39,685 bases of DNA, taken from Oligoflexia bacterium. GTDB lineage: Bacteria > Bdellovibrionota_G > JALEGL01. Shown here in pieces: positions 1-9,330 of the stretch; the stretch's first letter is position 1, and each line of letters starts with the position of its first letter. The stretch lies in the NCBI GenBank assembly GCA_035326705.1, contig DAOLES010000009.1:1-39685 (forward strand). Reading direction: 5' to 3'. The position numbers were made by a program, and so were the translations under genes. The notes beneath the pieces were generated by a model. The model ran no database searches. It was not told the DNA's origin and saw only the letters and a list, made by a program, of their open reading frames with translations.

Positions 1-211
1 TCGCTTATCATAAAAAATAATCTTTGATGTACTAACACTTTATTAAATGACTATATTTAACAGCTTAAAACAATATCAAGTTAAGTTACAGGAATAGATT
101 GAAAAAACCAATACATAGTTTACAGATTTAGCTGTGTTTAAAAAAATTTATCAGAGTTAAACCTTTTAAATGGCACTTTAACCGCTAACGGATAAAATGA
201 GATACACACGA

Positions 212-1066
212 CTATTCACCAACATTGGCTTCAATGATTGCAGTACCTGTAGGTTCACCTTCAGTATTTAAATAAAGGCCTCTGGCCAGAGTGGTTAATT
301 TGTCATAACCAAAAGGATACAATGCGTTATTAGACACTACAACTTTAGAAGATTCTAAAACACCTAAGCTTTGTTGATTTGTGTTGTGATCTCCATCAAA
401 ATCAGCATGGGCTGTGATCATCAAAGTATCATTTTGGGCAACGCCGTATTCTGAGGCAAGAAAGCTGCTGGTACCGGCATTGATCCCAAAGTAGCTGGCA
501 GCTCCGGTTTCTGATGCCATGGTCATATTGTAGCGGAAACTAATGACGGTTGTTTGACCGCCGCCAGTTATGCGCTCAATCACTCTTTTATCTCCAGCAA
601 ATTGAATAGCGTTATTGAAGGCTGTACAGGTATTTGCCGCCGCGTCATAGGTATAGGCTTCTAGGCCAAATTCATAGGTAAAATAAGCCATAGCTCCTTT
701 TTTCCCAGGCAAAGGTGCGGGATAAAGACCAATAAATTGATCACTGGGGTTATAGTCTGGATGTACAAACACAGATAATAAAGGCTGAAAAGTGGGTATT
801 TTTTTACAAGTAACGTTTTCTACTGGAGGTGCACCAAAAAGCGTTGGTATATATACTTCTATTGAAAAGGGTAAACTGGCAGCAACCACTTGCGCATCAT
901 AAACTTTACGCAAAGCCAAATAACCTTCACCCAACTTTGATTTGGCAATGTATTTTTGATAAGCGGGCACAGCGACACTCACCAAAAGTACTCCAATAGC
1001 AATACTGATGAGCAATTCTAGTAAGGTGAAGCCAACACATCTAGGCTTATTTTTATAATTTAACAA
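212..1066 (-). CDS. type IV prepilin-like protein (PilA/pseudopilin class)
   Basis: 284 aa. The N-terminus has a short basic leader, then G12|F13-T-L-L-E17 followed by about 20 hydrophobic residues. This is the class III signal cleaved and methylated by prepilin peptidase, with Glu at mature position 5. The helix continues into QKYIAKSKLGEGYLALRKVYDAQ, typical of deltaproteobacterial major pilins. The rest is a long globular domain with a Cys pair (residues about 87 and 148) and an Asp-rich loop DFDGDHN near residue 223 that resembles the calcium-binding loop of some pseudopilins. At 284 aa it is long for a major pilin. The start is TTG at 1066, preceded by AAAGG about 10 nt upstream; no ATG lies near the leader. 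It stands alone, with no assembly genes in view, so pilin versus pseudopilin cannot be decided. Confidence 0.85.
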   Translation of the reverse strand: MLNYKNKPRCVGFTLLELLISIAIGVLLVSVAVPAYQKYIAKSKLGEGYLALRKVYDAQVVAASLPFSIEVYIPTLFGAPPVENVTCKKIPTFQPLLSVFVHPDYNPSDQFIGLYPAPLPGKKGAMAYFTYEFGLEAYTYDAAANTCTAFNNAIQFAGDKRVIERITGGGQTTVISFRYNMTMASETGAASYFGINAGTSSFLASEYGVAQNDTLMITAHADFDGDHNTNQQSLGVLESSKVVVSNNALYPFGYDKLTTLARGLYLNTEGEPTGTAIIEANVGE

Positions 1067-1194
1067 TGGTAGACAACCTTTTATTAAAGTTTAACATATT
1101 ATTTTTTTAAATAAAACAAAGAGTGGTATTGATTATGATTAAATAACACTAACTTAGAAAAATAGATAAAAGAAGACAATTTATGTTTGATATA

Positions 1195-1223
1195 TTGAAA
1201 AATTAAGACCTCACGTATATCAT
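1195..1223 (+). promoter_or_regulatory. putative sigma-70 promoter of the foldase-uvrA operon
   Basis: TTGAAA (1195-1200) and TATCAT (1218-1223) are separated by 17 bp. The predicted transcription start, about 1230, falls two bases before the ATG at 1232. The transcript would be nearly leaderless, which fits the absence of a Shine-Dalgarno sequence there. This is prediction from the sequence only. Confidence 0.4.
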
Positions 1224-1231
1224 GCCCTATT

Positions 1232-2104
1232 ATGTTAGCTTTGAACCACAGTTATCAATTTAAGATTTATCACCTGTTATTATGTATTTTGCTCTGTTCA
1301 TCTTGTGGCATGCGTTCACAAAGAGATGAGGTTTTAGCCTATATCAACGATAGGGATGTAACAGTGAGAGATTTTCAAATGGCTTTAAGTAAGGTCAGCG
1401 AGATTCCAATTAAAAATTATGAAAAGCAGGAAAACAGAACAGATTTGCTCAGAGACTTAATTGATGAAGAGCTTCTGTATCAAGAAGCGGTTAAAAGTAA
1501 AATTTATGAAAGATCATATGAAGTTAAACAAGCCATGGTCCGCGGTTATCTTAAAGAAAGGTATAATGCTAAACTTGCCGGCGTAACAGACAAAGAAGTG
1601 AGTGAGTTTTATCAGCAAAATAAAGATATCTTTGACCAAGTCAAAGCCAGTCATATTTTAATTCGTACAGGAGAGGGTTCTGGAAGAACAGAAGCAGAGG
1701 CTGAGAGTTTGATCAAAAAAATCCGCTCCAGTTATCTTAATAATCCCAAAGTGGAGAACTTTGCAAAACTGGCCAAGCAATACTCAGAAGATCCAGGAAC
1801 AAAAAACAACGGGGGTGATTTAGGTTTTTTTAATGGAAAAACCATGGTTAAAGCCTTTACCGATACTAGCTTTGCTTTAGCAAAGGTAGGAGACGTGTCA
1901 GATATTGTTAAAACCGAATTTGGTTATCACTTGATTGTTTTAACTGGGGACAAACGTGGACTAAAACATTATGAAAAAGATATTCGTCAGCACCTTGTAC
2001 AACAAAAAAACAGGACAAATTTGGAAAGTGAATTGGCGCAGTTGCGGAGCAAAGCATCCATAAAAGTTTTACAAGATAACCTAGCAAAATTGGCCAAGCA
2101 GTAA
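1232..2104 (+). CDS. PpiC/parvulin-type peptidyl-prolyl isomerase lipoprotein
   Basis: 290 aa. The N-terminus is a lipoprotein signal with a hydrophobic run and Cys25 after L-C-S-S, a loose lipobox. An N-terminal SurA/PrsA-like chaperone helix region (about 30-130) is followed by a parvulin domain (about 137-237). Recognisable parvulin features are VKASHILI, the FAKLAKQYSEDPGTKNNGGDLGFF block, the FALAKVGDVSD turn and the closing EFGYHLIVL. It is expected to act in the periplasm as a proline isomerase and chaperone for exported or outer-membrane proteins. It is the first gene of a tightly packed run: its TAA stop overlaps the next ATG by one base (TAATG). The ATG at 1232 has no ribosome binding site and lies just behind a predicted promoter. 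I cannot assign it to PrsA or PpiD. Confidence 0.9.
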   Translation: MLALNHSYQFKIYHLLLCILLCSSCGMRSQRDEVLAYINDRDVTVRDFQMALSKVSEIPIKNYEKQENRTDLLRDLIDEELLYQEAVKSKIYERSYEVKQAMVRGYLKERYNAKLAGVTDKEVSEFYQQNKDIFDQVKASHILIRTGEGSGRTEAEAESLIKKIRSSYLNNPKVENFAKLAKQYSEDPGTKNNGGDLGFFNGKTMVKAFTDTSFALAKVGDVSDIVKTEFGYHLIVLTGDKRGLKHYEKDIRQHLVQQKNRTNLESELAQLRSKASIKVLQDNLAKLAKQ

Positions 2105-3012
2105 TGGTTTTTTATACGCTGTACAAAAATAGTTTATTTATACTTGCTATATGTTTTGTTATTAATATTAGTGCTTCTTGTGATCGAGCAGATCGAGAAA
2201 ATATTCTGGTCAAACTCAATGGTTACTCTATTACACGCCAAGATTTTGAACAAAAACTCAATGAATACCAATTGAATTTAGATGTATTGGGTTTAGAAGA
2301 AAAGAAGTCATTAAAAAAAATGCTGATCCATGAGTTGATAGAAGAAGCGGCCTTGCTTTTAGAAGCAAAAAAAAGAGGTTTAAAAGTTAGTCAACAGGAA
2401 ATAGATGCTCAAAAAGAGTACAAACATATTTCTTTAAAAGAAGAGGGGATGACAGCCAAGCAAGTTGATGAAAAAATAGAGCGTTTTTTATTGATTGCTA
2501 AAGTTCAGCAAGACATTGCTAAAGAAGTTGGTCCAGTATCAGTAGCACAACAAAAATTGTTTTATAAAAACAATAAAAAAAACTTTGAGCAAAAAAAGCA
2601 ATACATGCTGGAAATGCTGGAAAGTAAATATGAAAAAGAAGCGGTAAATGCCTATAAAAAATTAGGAGAGGAAGGGTTTGAGTCTTTGCAAGTCAACATG
2701 GATGTTTTAGATGTCAGATATACTCCAGCCAAATGGTATGAAATAGATTTGCTGCCCAAAGAGATTGTCAGGTACTTAAAAAGTGCAAAAATTGACAGTA
2801 TCAGCAGTATATTAAAATCAGATTATGGCTACCATATTGTTAAGTTGATAAAAGTTCGTTCAGCCTATATACCAAGTTTTGAGCATGTTAAGGATGAAAT
2901 AAATGCACTTTTATTAGAGGAAAAGAAGGAAAAAGTGTTATTAGAATGGAAACAAAACTTTTTTTCACAAACAAAAATTGAAAGAAATTATGCACTTATT
3001 GAAAAAATTTAA
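2104..3012 (+). CDS. SurA/PpiC-like periplasmic chaperone lipoprotein
   Basis: 302 aa. The signal peptide ends at Cys26 after I-S-A-S, so it is a probable lipoprotein. A SurA-type N-terminal domain (LVKLNGYSITRQDFEQKL, then the MLIHELIEEAALLLEAKKRGL helix) precedes a region that keeps the parvulin ending (about 225-250, SDYGYHIVKL). The central parvulin motifs, notably the GGDLG loop and the FAKLAKQYS block, are missing. The isomerase domain is therefore degenerate and the protein is probably only a chaperone. It is the second of three consecutive paralogous genes and overlaps the first by 1 nt and the third by about 20-35 nt, so the three are probably co-translated. Confidence 0.82.
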   Translation: MVFYTLYKNSLFILAICFVINISASCDRADRENILVKLNGYSITRQDFEQKLNEYQLNLDVLGLEEKKSLKKMLIHELIEEAALLLEAKKRGLKVSQQEIDAQKEYKHISLKEEGMTAKQVDEKIERFLLIAKVQQDIAKEVGPVSVAQQKLFYKNNKKNFEQKKQYMLEMLESKYEKEAVNAYKKLGEEGFESLQVNMDVLDVRYTPAKWYEIDLLPKEIVRYLKSAKIDSISSILKSDYGYHIVKLIKVRSAYIPSFEHVKDEINALLLEEKKEKVLLEWKQNFFSQTKIERNYALIEKI

Positions 3013-4018
3013 ATTAACCGCCCGCAAACAAAAAAACACATCTCGTTTTGAGCTGGCGGCTTTGTTAGAAACTAAACCATTAAAAACAGTTTTATTGCTT
3101 GGATTTATGGCCCTGTGCTTGCACGCTCAAAAAAGCTTTGCAAAAGTAATTGATAAGGTTGTTGCCCGCGTAAATAATGAAATTATTTTGTTATCTGATT
3201 TAGAATCCACCCGACGTGGAATGCTTGCGCAAGAGCCAAGTTTAAAAGAACTTTCAGCAGAGCAAATCAATGATAAAGTTATTGATCAATTGATTAATGA
3301 TAAGCTGGTTGATCAGGAAATAAAGGCAAGAGGTTTTACGCCGTCTGAGTCAGATGTTGATGCATCTGTAACGGCAGTCATGCAACAAAATGGCATGAAA
3401 AGTGTGGATGAACTTAAATTTGCCTTGAAACAAGAAGGAATAGCTTTTGAAGAATACAAGAAAAATTTAGCCAAACAACAAGCTCAAGGAAGATTGATGG
3501 CATGGTTGATTCGTCCTAAATTAAAAGGTTTGAGTAAAGAGAATATAAAAAAAATATTAGAAGAAAAAAAGCAACAACAAGCCAGTGAAAAAAAAGACAA
3601 TGCCTTTGAGTTATACATGTTGTTCAAGTCAAAACAAAACAGCAGTGATAAAGCCATGCAAAAAATTGATGATAAAATCAAAAGTCTTGATGATTTTATA
3701 AAGCAAGCCAAAAAACATACAGAAGGCCCAGCGCCTACTGAAGGGGGCTATTTAGGTGTGGTTAAAAAAACAGATTTAAAACAAAACATATTAGAAGCAG
3801 CAGAAGCCCTTAATGCTGGTCAAAAAAGTAATATTATAGAAGATGAAAACGGCTATTATATTTTGTTTTTAAAAGACAAGCGTTATGTTGATCTTGAAAT
3901 CAGTGATGAAATGATAGAAGCCTACAAACAACAAGAAGAAAATAAACTTTTGGCCAAAGCTTTTGAGCGTTTTGTCATTGATTTGCGCAGAAAAGCCAAC
4001 ATTCAAAAATATTTGTAA
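2990..4018 (+). CDS. surA: SurA-like periplasmic chaperone / peptidyl-prolyl isomerase
   Basis: 342 aa from ATG 2990; a TTG four codons upstream at 2978 is an alternative. A signal/anchor segment (about residues 30-48, ending near HAQKSFA) is followed by KVIDKVVARVNNEIILLSDLE, the hallmark start of the SurA N-terminal domain. A helical chaperone core follows. A reduced parvulin-like domain (about 200-295) keeps the TEGGYLG turn and an ENGYYILFL end. E. coli SurA (428 aa) has two parvulin domains; only one shortened copy is here. It is expected to escort outer-membrane proteins through the periplasm. The next gene is pdxA, the same surA-pdxA adjacency seen in E. coli, which supports the name. 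The start lies inside the end of the preceding gene. Confidence 0.82.
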   Translation: MHLLKKFKLTARKQKNTSRFELAALLETKPLKTVLLLGFMALCLHAQKSFAKVIDKVVARVNNEIILLSDLESTRRGMLAQEPSLKELSAEQINDKVIDQLINDKLVDQEIKARGFTPSESDVDASVTAVMQQNGMKSVDELKFALKQEGIAFEEYKKNLAKQQAQGRLMAWLIRPKLKGLSKENIKKILEEKKQQQASEKKDNAFELYMLFKSKQNSSDKAMQKIDDKIKSLDDFIKQAKKHTEGPAPTEGGYLGVVKKTDLKQNILEAAEALNAGQKSNIIEDENGYYILFLKDKRYVDLEISDEMIEAYKQQEENKLLAKAFERFVIDLRRKANIQKYL

Positions 4019-4999
4019 TTGAGTAGCGTGAGCAAAACCATTGGCATAACATTGGGTGATATTTGGGGTATAGGTCCAGAAATTATTGTCAAAAGTTTAC
4101 TTGACCTTCAGACTAGGGACTCACATACGATCAAGATTTTTTCGGATCAAAAAAGTTTTGCTGCATTGGCTAAAGAACAAAACTTATTGTCTGATTACGA
4201 CAAACTTATAAACAATCATAAGATACAGTGGGAACCGCTTGCTGTTGACGCATATACGCGGCCAGAAAATAAATTACAAAGGGCAAGCATCGCCAAAGCA
4301 TCTTTGGATGCGGCAATAGAGCAAGCCATGCAACAAGAATTGCAGGGTATCGTCACTGCACCATTAGACAAAAAAATCATGCAAGAGGTGATTGAAAATT
4401 TTGTTGGGCATACAGAGTACTTGCAAGAAAAGACCAAAGTTAAGCAAACGTGGATGATGTTAAGTAATGATGAATTAAATATTGTTTTGTTGAGTAATCA
4501 TCTTTTACTCAAAGAGGTCAGTGGCAGTATCAGCCAAGAAAAAATAATGGTTGCTGTTAAAGATATGGTTAGCCATTTTAAAAATTTGGGAAAAAGCTCT
4601 ATCAAGATAGCAGTTTGTGCCTTAAACCCTCATTGTGGAGAACTCAGTGAGAACAGTGAAGAAAAAACCATCATTAAACCGACTATTGATAAATTGAACA
4701 AGCAAGGCTTTGAGGTAGAGGGCCCATTTTCAGCAGATGCTTTATTTTATCAAGCCAGAAAAAATCAAAGATGGACAGCCATTTTGGCCATGTATCATGA
4801 TCAAGGTCTTGTGGCGGCCAAGTACTCAGGCACAGATCAAGCCATCAATATAACTTTAGGATTACCGTTTATAAGGGTTTCTCCAGCGCATGGCGTGGCC
4901 TATGATTTGGTGGGGAAGAATATGGCACAACATCAAAGCATGTTTAAGGCTTTACAATACATTTTAGCCGGCAGTAAAAAAAGCAGATCAGACATTTAA
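4019..4999 (+). CDS. pdxA: 4-hydroxythreonine-4-phosphate dehydrogenase
   Basis: 326 aa, near the usual length of about 330. PdxA oxidises 4-phosphohydroxy-L-threonine with NAD in pyridoxal 5'-phosphate synthesis. The three metal-binding histidines are visible in GHTEYL (about 138), NPHCGE (about 204) and MYHDQGL (about 258). The substrate/NAD segment GLPFIRVSPAHGVAYD is present. Two usually strict motifs are altered: GDPxGIGPE is GDIWGIGPE, and the common S-x-DHG is S-P-AHG. The reading frame opens at TTG 4019, directly after the surA stop; GTG 4028 is the other option. Neither has a clear ribosome binding site, so translation is probably coupled to surA. Confidence 0.87.
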   Translation: MSSVSKTIGITLGDIWGIGPEIIVKSLLDLQTRDSHTIKIFSDQKSFAALAKEQNLLSDYDKLINNHKIQWEPLAVDAYTRPENKLQRASIAKASLDAAIEQAMQQELQGIVTAPLDKKIMQEVIENFVGHTEYLQEKTKVKQTWMMLSNDELNIVLLSNHLLLKEVSGSISQEKIMVAVKDMVSHFKNLGKSSIKIAVCALNPHCGELSENSEEKTIIKPTIDKLNKQGFEVEGPFSADALFYQARKNQRWTAILAMYHDQGLVAAKYSGTDQAINITLGLPFIRVSPAHGVAYDLVGKNMAQHQSMFKALQYILAGSKKSRSDI

Positions 5000-5032
5000 T
5001 AAATAGTAAAAAAATGATATGTCCTTTGGGCT

Positions 5033-6457
5033 ATGACACAAATTAAATTTGGAACCGATGGTTGGCGGGCAGAAATCGCTAAAGAATTTACCTTTGAAAA
5101 CCTTGGCCGGGTGGCTATGGGTGTGGCCAATCAATTAAAGCAAGAAAAGCCAGAGTTGGATAGAATCATTGTTGGTTATGACAAGCGCTTTTTATCTGAA
5201 CAATTTGCCCAATGGACAGCAGCCTGTTTTGCTCATAGGGGCTATACAGTTCTGATGACCCAAGAAGCCATGCCTACACCTTTATTGTCATGGTGCGCTA
5301 AGTATGAAAAAGGCGTTGCTGGCAGTATCGTGATTACAGCCAGTCATAACCCTCCCACGTGGAATGGCTTTAAATTTAAAGAAACCTTTGGTGGCTCAGC
5401 CTCAGTAGAAACCACAGAAAAATTTGAACAAGAGATTGCTAAAGTTGACGCACAGCCATTTGAGGCTGGAATGTTTAGTCAATATGAACAACAAGGCAAA
5501 ATTCAGCATTATGATCCACTAGCCCAATACACAGAAAAACTCTTGAGTTTGGTGGATGTAGAAGCCATTAAAAAAGCTAAATTTAAAGTGGCCATAGATA
5601 CCATGTATGGTTCAGCCTCAAAGCATTTTGCGCCTTTGCTTGAACGTTTGGGTATTGCTACGCATAGCCTGCATACAGAAGATAACCCTGGTTTTGGTGG
5701 AATAGCGCCTGAACCCACAGAAAAAAATTTACTAGAGCTGCGTCAATTAATTGCTAAGGGTGATTTTAATTGTGGCTTTGCCAATGATGGTGATGCAGAT
5801 CGTTTAGGTGCGGTAGATGAAAAAGGCGAGTATTTTAGTACTCAAAAAATATTGTCCACGGTGTATTGGCATATGATATACAATCGTAAAAAACAATGGA
5901 ATGTTTCTCGCAGTGTTTCTACCACGCGTATGGTGGATGTGATTGCAGAAGCCAACGGTTTAAAGTGCATTGAAACCAAAGTTGGTTTTAAATACATTGC
6001 AGAGCAAATGGTTGAGGGGCATGCGCAAATTGGCGGTGAAGAGTCCGGAGGTATCGGTACAGACGATCATCTTCCAGAACGCGACGGTTTTATGACTGCA
6101 TTATTATTACTTGAAGCCATGGCCGTGACCGGTAAGTCCTTAAGTCAAATCTACAGGCATATTTGTCAAAGTTTTAGGCCTTATGAATTTATTAGAAAAG
6201 ATTTAAAAGTGCCGCAAGCACTGATGCAAAAAGTGATGCAAAAATTAAAAGAGACTGATGTTAAACAATGGGGAGATAAAATGGTTGCATCCACACAAAC
6301 TGTGGACGGGTTTAAATATTACACCCAAGATGGTGCTTGGTTGTTGATTAGACCCTCGGGCACAGAACCTTTGTTTAGAATTTATGCAGAAGCGGAAACC
6401 ATTGAAGCCAGTGAAGCATTGATCAATGCAGCCATGGAGTTTGTTGAAACATGCTAA
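5033..6457 (+). CDS. phosphoglucomutase/phosphomannomutase family protein
   Basis: 474 aa alpha-D-phosphohexomutase that moves phosphate between the C6 and C1 hydroxyls of a hexose phosphate in the cytoplasm. All four domain signatures are present: the phosphorylated serine in TASHNP (S104), the metal loop DGDADR (252-257), the sugar-specificity loop GEESGG (about 340) and the C-terminal phosphate-binding loop RPSGTEPLFRIY. It begins FGTDGWR. The sequence does not settle whether glucose, mannose or glucosamine phosphate is the substrate. The length and GTDGWR start fit the broad PGM/PMM group rather than GlmM. Its stop overlaps the uvrA start (ATGCTAA), so the two are coupled. Confidence 0.9.
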   Translation: MTQIKFGTDGWRAEIAKEFTFENLGRVAMGVANQLKQEKPELDRIIVGYDKRFLSEQFAQWTAACFAHRGYTVLMTQEAMPTPLLSWCAKYEKGVAGSIVITASHNPPTWNGFKFKETFGGSASVETTEKFEQEIAKVDAQPFEAGMFSQYEQQGKIQHYDPLAQYTEKLLSLVDVEAIKKAKFKVAIDTMYGSASKHFAPLLERLGIATHSLHTEDNPGFGGIAPEPTEKNLLELRQLIAKGDFNCGFANDGDADRLGAVDEKGEYFSTQKILSTVYWHMIYNRKKQWNVSRSVSTTRMVDVIAEANGLKCIETKVGFKYIAEQMVEGHAQIGGEESGGIGTDDHLPERDGFMTALLLLEAMAVTGKSLSQIYRHICQSFRPYEFIRKDLKVPQALMQKVMQKLKETDVKQWGDKMVASTQTVDGFKYYTQDGAWLLIRPSGTEPLFRIYAEAETIEASEALINAAMEFVETC

Positions 6458-9330
6458 AAAAAAACGCTAAGTTACAAGAAGACCATAAACATATTGTGGT
6501 CAGAGGAGCAAGGCAACATAACTTAAAAAATATTGATGTTACCATCCCTAGGGATAAGCTGGTGGTGATCACTGGTTTGTCAGGCTCAGGTAAATCATCT
6601 TTGGCCTTTGATACCATTTATGCTGAAGGACAACGCCGTTATGTAGAGTCTTTATCTGCTTATGCCCGGCAGTTTTTAGATCAAATGGAAAAACCAGATG
6701 TGGATGCCATTGAAGGCTTATCGCCAGCTATATCAATTGATCAACGCCGTTCATCCAAAAATCCTCGTTCAACAGTGGGTACAACCACAGAAATTTACGA
6801 TTATTTTAGATTGTTATTTGCCAGGGTTGGTGAACAATATTGTTACAGCTGTGGTGAAAAAATCAGTTCACAAAGTGCTTCGCAAATTGTTGATCAAATT
6901 ATGGCTTTGCCAGAAGGCAGTAAAATTCATCTTTTGGCATCCATTGCCAGAGGCAAAAAAGGTGAATATCAAAAAGAACTTAAGTCTTTATTAAAAGCTG
7001 GATTTACCAAAGTTAAAATTGATGGCAAAGTCCATGAACTGGCCAGTCCAATTGACTTGGATAAAAATAAAAAGCATACCATTGATGTGTTTGTTGATCG
7101 TTTGATTGTCAAAGAAAAATCTAGAACAAGAATAGCGGACTCTGTTGAAACTGCCTTAGAGCATGGTCAAGGGGTGATGAAGTTGGAAGTTCTGGGTGAG
7201 AACGCTAAAGAACAATTGTTATCGGAAAAAGCCGCTTGCATAGAGTGTGGTATATCTTTCCCAGAATTAGCGCCGCGCTTGTTTTCTTTTAATAATCCCA
7301 TTGGCGCCTGTCCAAGTTGCGATGGATTAGGCACTAAAAAATTTATTGATCCGGATATGGTGATTCCCAATCCAAATTTGTCTGTTCGTGATGGAGCGGT
7401 TGCATCTTGGAATACGCGTTATGCTGGGTTTCATGCGCAAACGTTAGAAACCTTAGCAGAACATTATGGTTTTGATATTCATACCCCATGGAAAAAACTT
7501 TCTGATAAAGTGAAAGACATTATTTTGCATGGTAGCGGTAAAGAAAAAATCAACTTTGAATACAGTATGGAAAGCGGTTCGTACACCGTTAAAAAAGTAT
7601 TTGAAGGTGTTATCCCTAACCTTTTACGTCGTTATAAAGAATCTGATTCTGAAGATTTTAGAGAAGAAACTGAAAAAAAATACATGAGTGTAGTGCAATG
7701 CCCAGATTGTGAAGGAGCACGTCTGCGCAAAGAAGCTTTGCATGTTAAAGTAGGTGACTTGAATATAGCCCAAGTCACACAAAAAAACATTCAAGATTGT
7801 TTTGTGTTTTTTCAGCTTTTGGAATTGGGTGAACGTCAACAAGTGATTGCTAAAAAAGTTTTGCAAGAGATTCGTTCACGTTTGGCTTTCTTGGTTAATG
7901 TTGGTTTAGATTATTTAACTTTGGATAGGATTGCTGGCACCCTATCTGGGGGTGAAGCGCAAAGGATTCGTTTGGCAACCCAAATTGGTTCCAGCTTAAT
8001 GGGTGTGCTGTATGTTTTAGATGAACCTTCCATTGGTTTGCATCAACGGGATAATGATAGGTTATTAGAAACATTAAAGCACTTAAGAGATTTAGGAAAT
8101 ACCGTTTTGGTGGTGGAGCATGATGAGGATACCATGTTTGGCGCGGACTATGTCATTGACATTGGTCCTGGAGCAGGTGTGCATGGCGGCCAGTTGATGG
8201 CTGCCGGAACAGCCCAGGAAATTTGCGCAAGTGAACAATCCATCACCGGGCAGTATTTGTCGGGTAAAAAAACCATTCCCTTGCCTAAAAAACGTCGTCA
8301 AGTGGGTAAACATTTTATTGAACTTAAAGGTGCAAAAACCAATAATCTTAAAGATGTTAACATCAAAATTCCTCTGAGTTGCTTAACTTGTGTCACCGGT
8401 GTTTCTGGTTCTGGTAAATCATCTTTAATCATTGACACCTTGTTCCCCTTATTGAAACAGCATCTACATGGTTCAAAAACCAGAGCTGGTGATATACGAT
8501 CTATAGGGGGTTTAGAAAAAATTGATAAGGTAATTGATATCGATCAAACGCCCATTGGTAGAACGCCAAGATCTAACCCTGCAACCTATACGGGTATTTT
8601 TACTCCCATTAGAGAATTGTTTGCTGAACTGCCTGAAGCCAAGATGCGTGGATACAAACCAGGACGATTTTCATTTAATGTCAAAGGTGGACGTTGTGAA
8701 GGCTGTCAAGGTGATGGCATCATTAAAATTGAAATGCACTTTTTGCCTGATGTGTATGTGACCTGTGAGCAGTGCAGAGGCAAACGTTACAACCGTGAAA
8801 CCCTAGAGGTTTTGTACAAAGGCAAAACCATATCTGAAGTGTTGAATATGACGGTTGAAGAGGCGGCTAAGTTTTATGAAAACATTCCTAGCATTCACAG
8901 TAAATTAGGGGCATTGATAGCTGTTGGTTTAGGTTATATTACACTTGGTCAGTCAGCAATAACCCTTTCTGGTGGAGAAGCGCAAAGGGTTAAGTTATCC
9001 AAAGAATTAAGTAAACGTTCAACGGGTAGAACCATTTATATTTTAGATGAGCCTACCACGGGGTTACATTTTGCAGATGTTGAGCGACTTAATGAAGTCT
9101 TGCAACGCTTGGTGGATCAAGGCAATACGGTTGTTGTGATTGAACATCATTTAGATGTGATTAAAATTGCTGATTGGGTCATTGATTTAGGACCTGAGGG
9201 CGGTGTTAAAGGTGGCGAGTTGGTAGGTATGGGAGTGCCAGAAGACTTGGTCAAAAACAAAGAGTCTTATACAGGGCAATACCTTAAAAAATACCTAGAA
9301 CCAGATAAAAAAACCAAAAAAGCTGGCTGA
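6451..9330 (+). CDS. uvrA: excinuclease ABC subunit A
   Basis: 959 aa, normal for UvrA (about 940). It is the DNA-damage recognition ATPase of nucleotide excision repair, working with UvrB and UvrC. There are two ABC modules, each with Walker A (GLSGSGKSSLAFDT near 42 and GVSGSGKSSLIIDT near 650) and signature (LSGGEAQRIRLATQ and LSGGEAQRVKLSKE). Both zinc-binding pairs are intact: CIEC..CPSC near 262-290 and CEGC..CEQC near 750-776. The N-terminal YAEGQRRYVESLSAYARQFL block is diagnostic. ATG 6451 overlaps the preceding stop, and the TGA overlaps the next ATG (TGATG), so it sits inside an operon. No LexA-like box was looked for beyond eye inspection. Confidence 0.98.
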   Translation: MLKKNAKLQEDHKHIVVRGARQHNLKNIDVTIPRDKLVVITGLSGSGKSSLAFDTIYAEGQRRYVESLSAYARQFLDQMEKPDVDAIEGLSPAISIDQRRSSKNPRSTVGTTTEIYDYFRLLFARVGEQYCYSCGEKISSQSASQIVDQIMALPEGSKIHLLASIARGKKGEYQKELKSLLKAGFTKVKIDGKVHELASPIDLDKNKKHTIDVFVDRLIVKEKSRTRIADSVETALEHGQGVMKLEVLGENAKEQLLSEKAACIECGISFPELAPRLFSFNNPIGACPSCDGLGTKKFIDPDMVIPNPNLSVRDGAVASWNTRYAGFHAQTLETLAEHYGFDIHTPWKKLSDKVKDIILHGSGKEKINFEYSMESGSYTVKKVFEGVIPNLLRRYKESDSEDFREETEKKYMSVVQCPDCEGARLRKEALHVKVGDLNIAQVTQKNIQDCFVFFQLLELGERQQVIAKKVLQEIRSRLAFLVNVGLDYLTLDRIAGTLSGGEAQRIRLATQIGSSLMGVLYVLDEPSIGLHQRDNDRLLETLKHLRDLGNTVLVVEHDEDTMFGADYVIDIGPGAGVHGGQLMAAGTAQEICASEQSITGQYLSGKKTIPLPKKRRQVGKHFIELKGAKTNNLKDVNIKIPLSCLTCVTGVSGSGKSSLIIDTLFPLLKQHLHGSKTRAGDIRSIGGLEKIDKVIDIDQTPIGRTPRSNPATYTGIFTPIRELFAELPEAKMRGYKPGRFSFNVKGGRCEGCQGDGIIKIEMHFLPDVYVTCEQCRGKRYNRETLEVLYKGKTISEVLNMTVEEAAKFYENIPSIHSKLGALIAVGLGYITLGQSAITLSGGEAQRVKLSKELSKRSTGRTIYILDEPTTGLHFADVERLNEVLQRLVDQGNTVVVIEHHLDVIKIADWVIDLGPEGGVKGGELVGMGVPEDLVKNKESYTGQYLKKYLEPDKKTKKAG

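Noticed and set aside
6698..6994. 98-codon ORF in another frame of uvrA
   Set aside because: Inside a full-length UvrA with all motifs intact.
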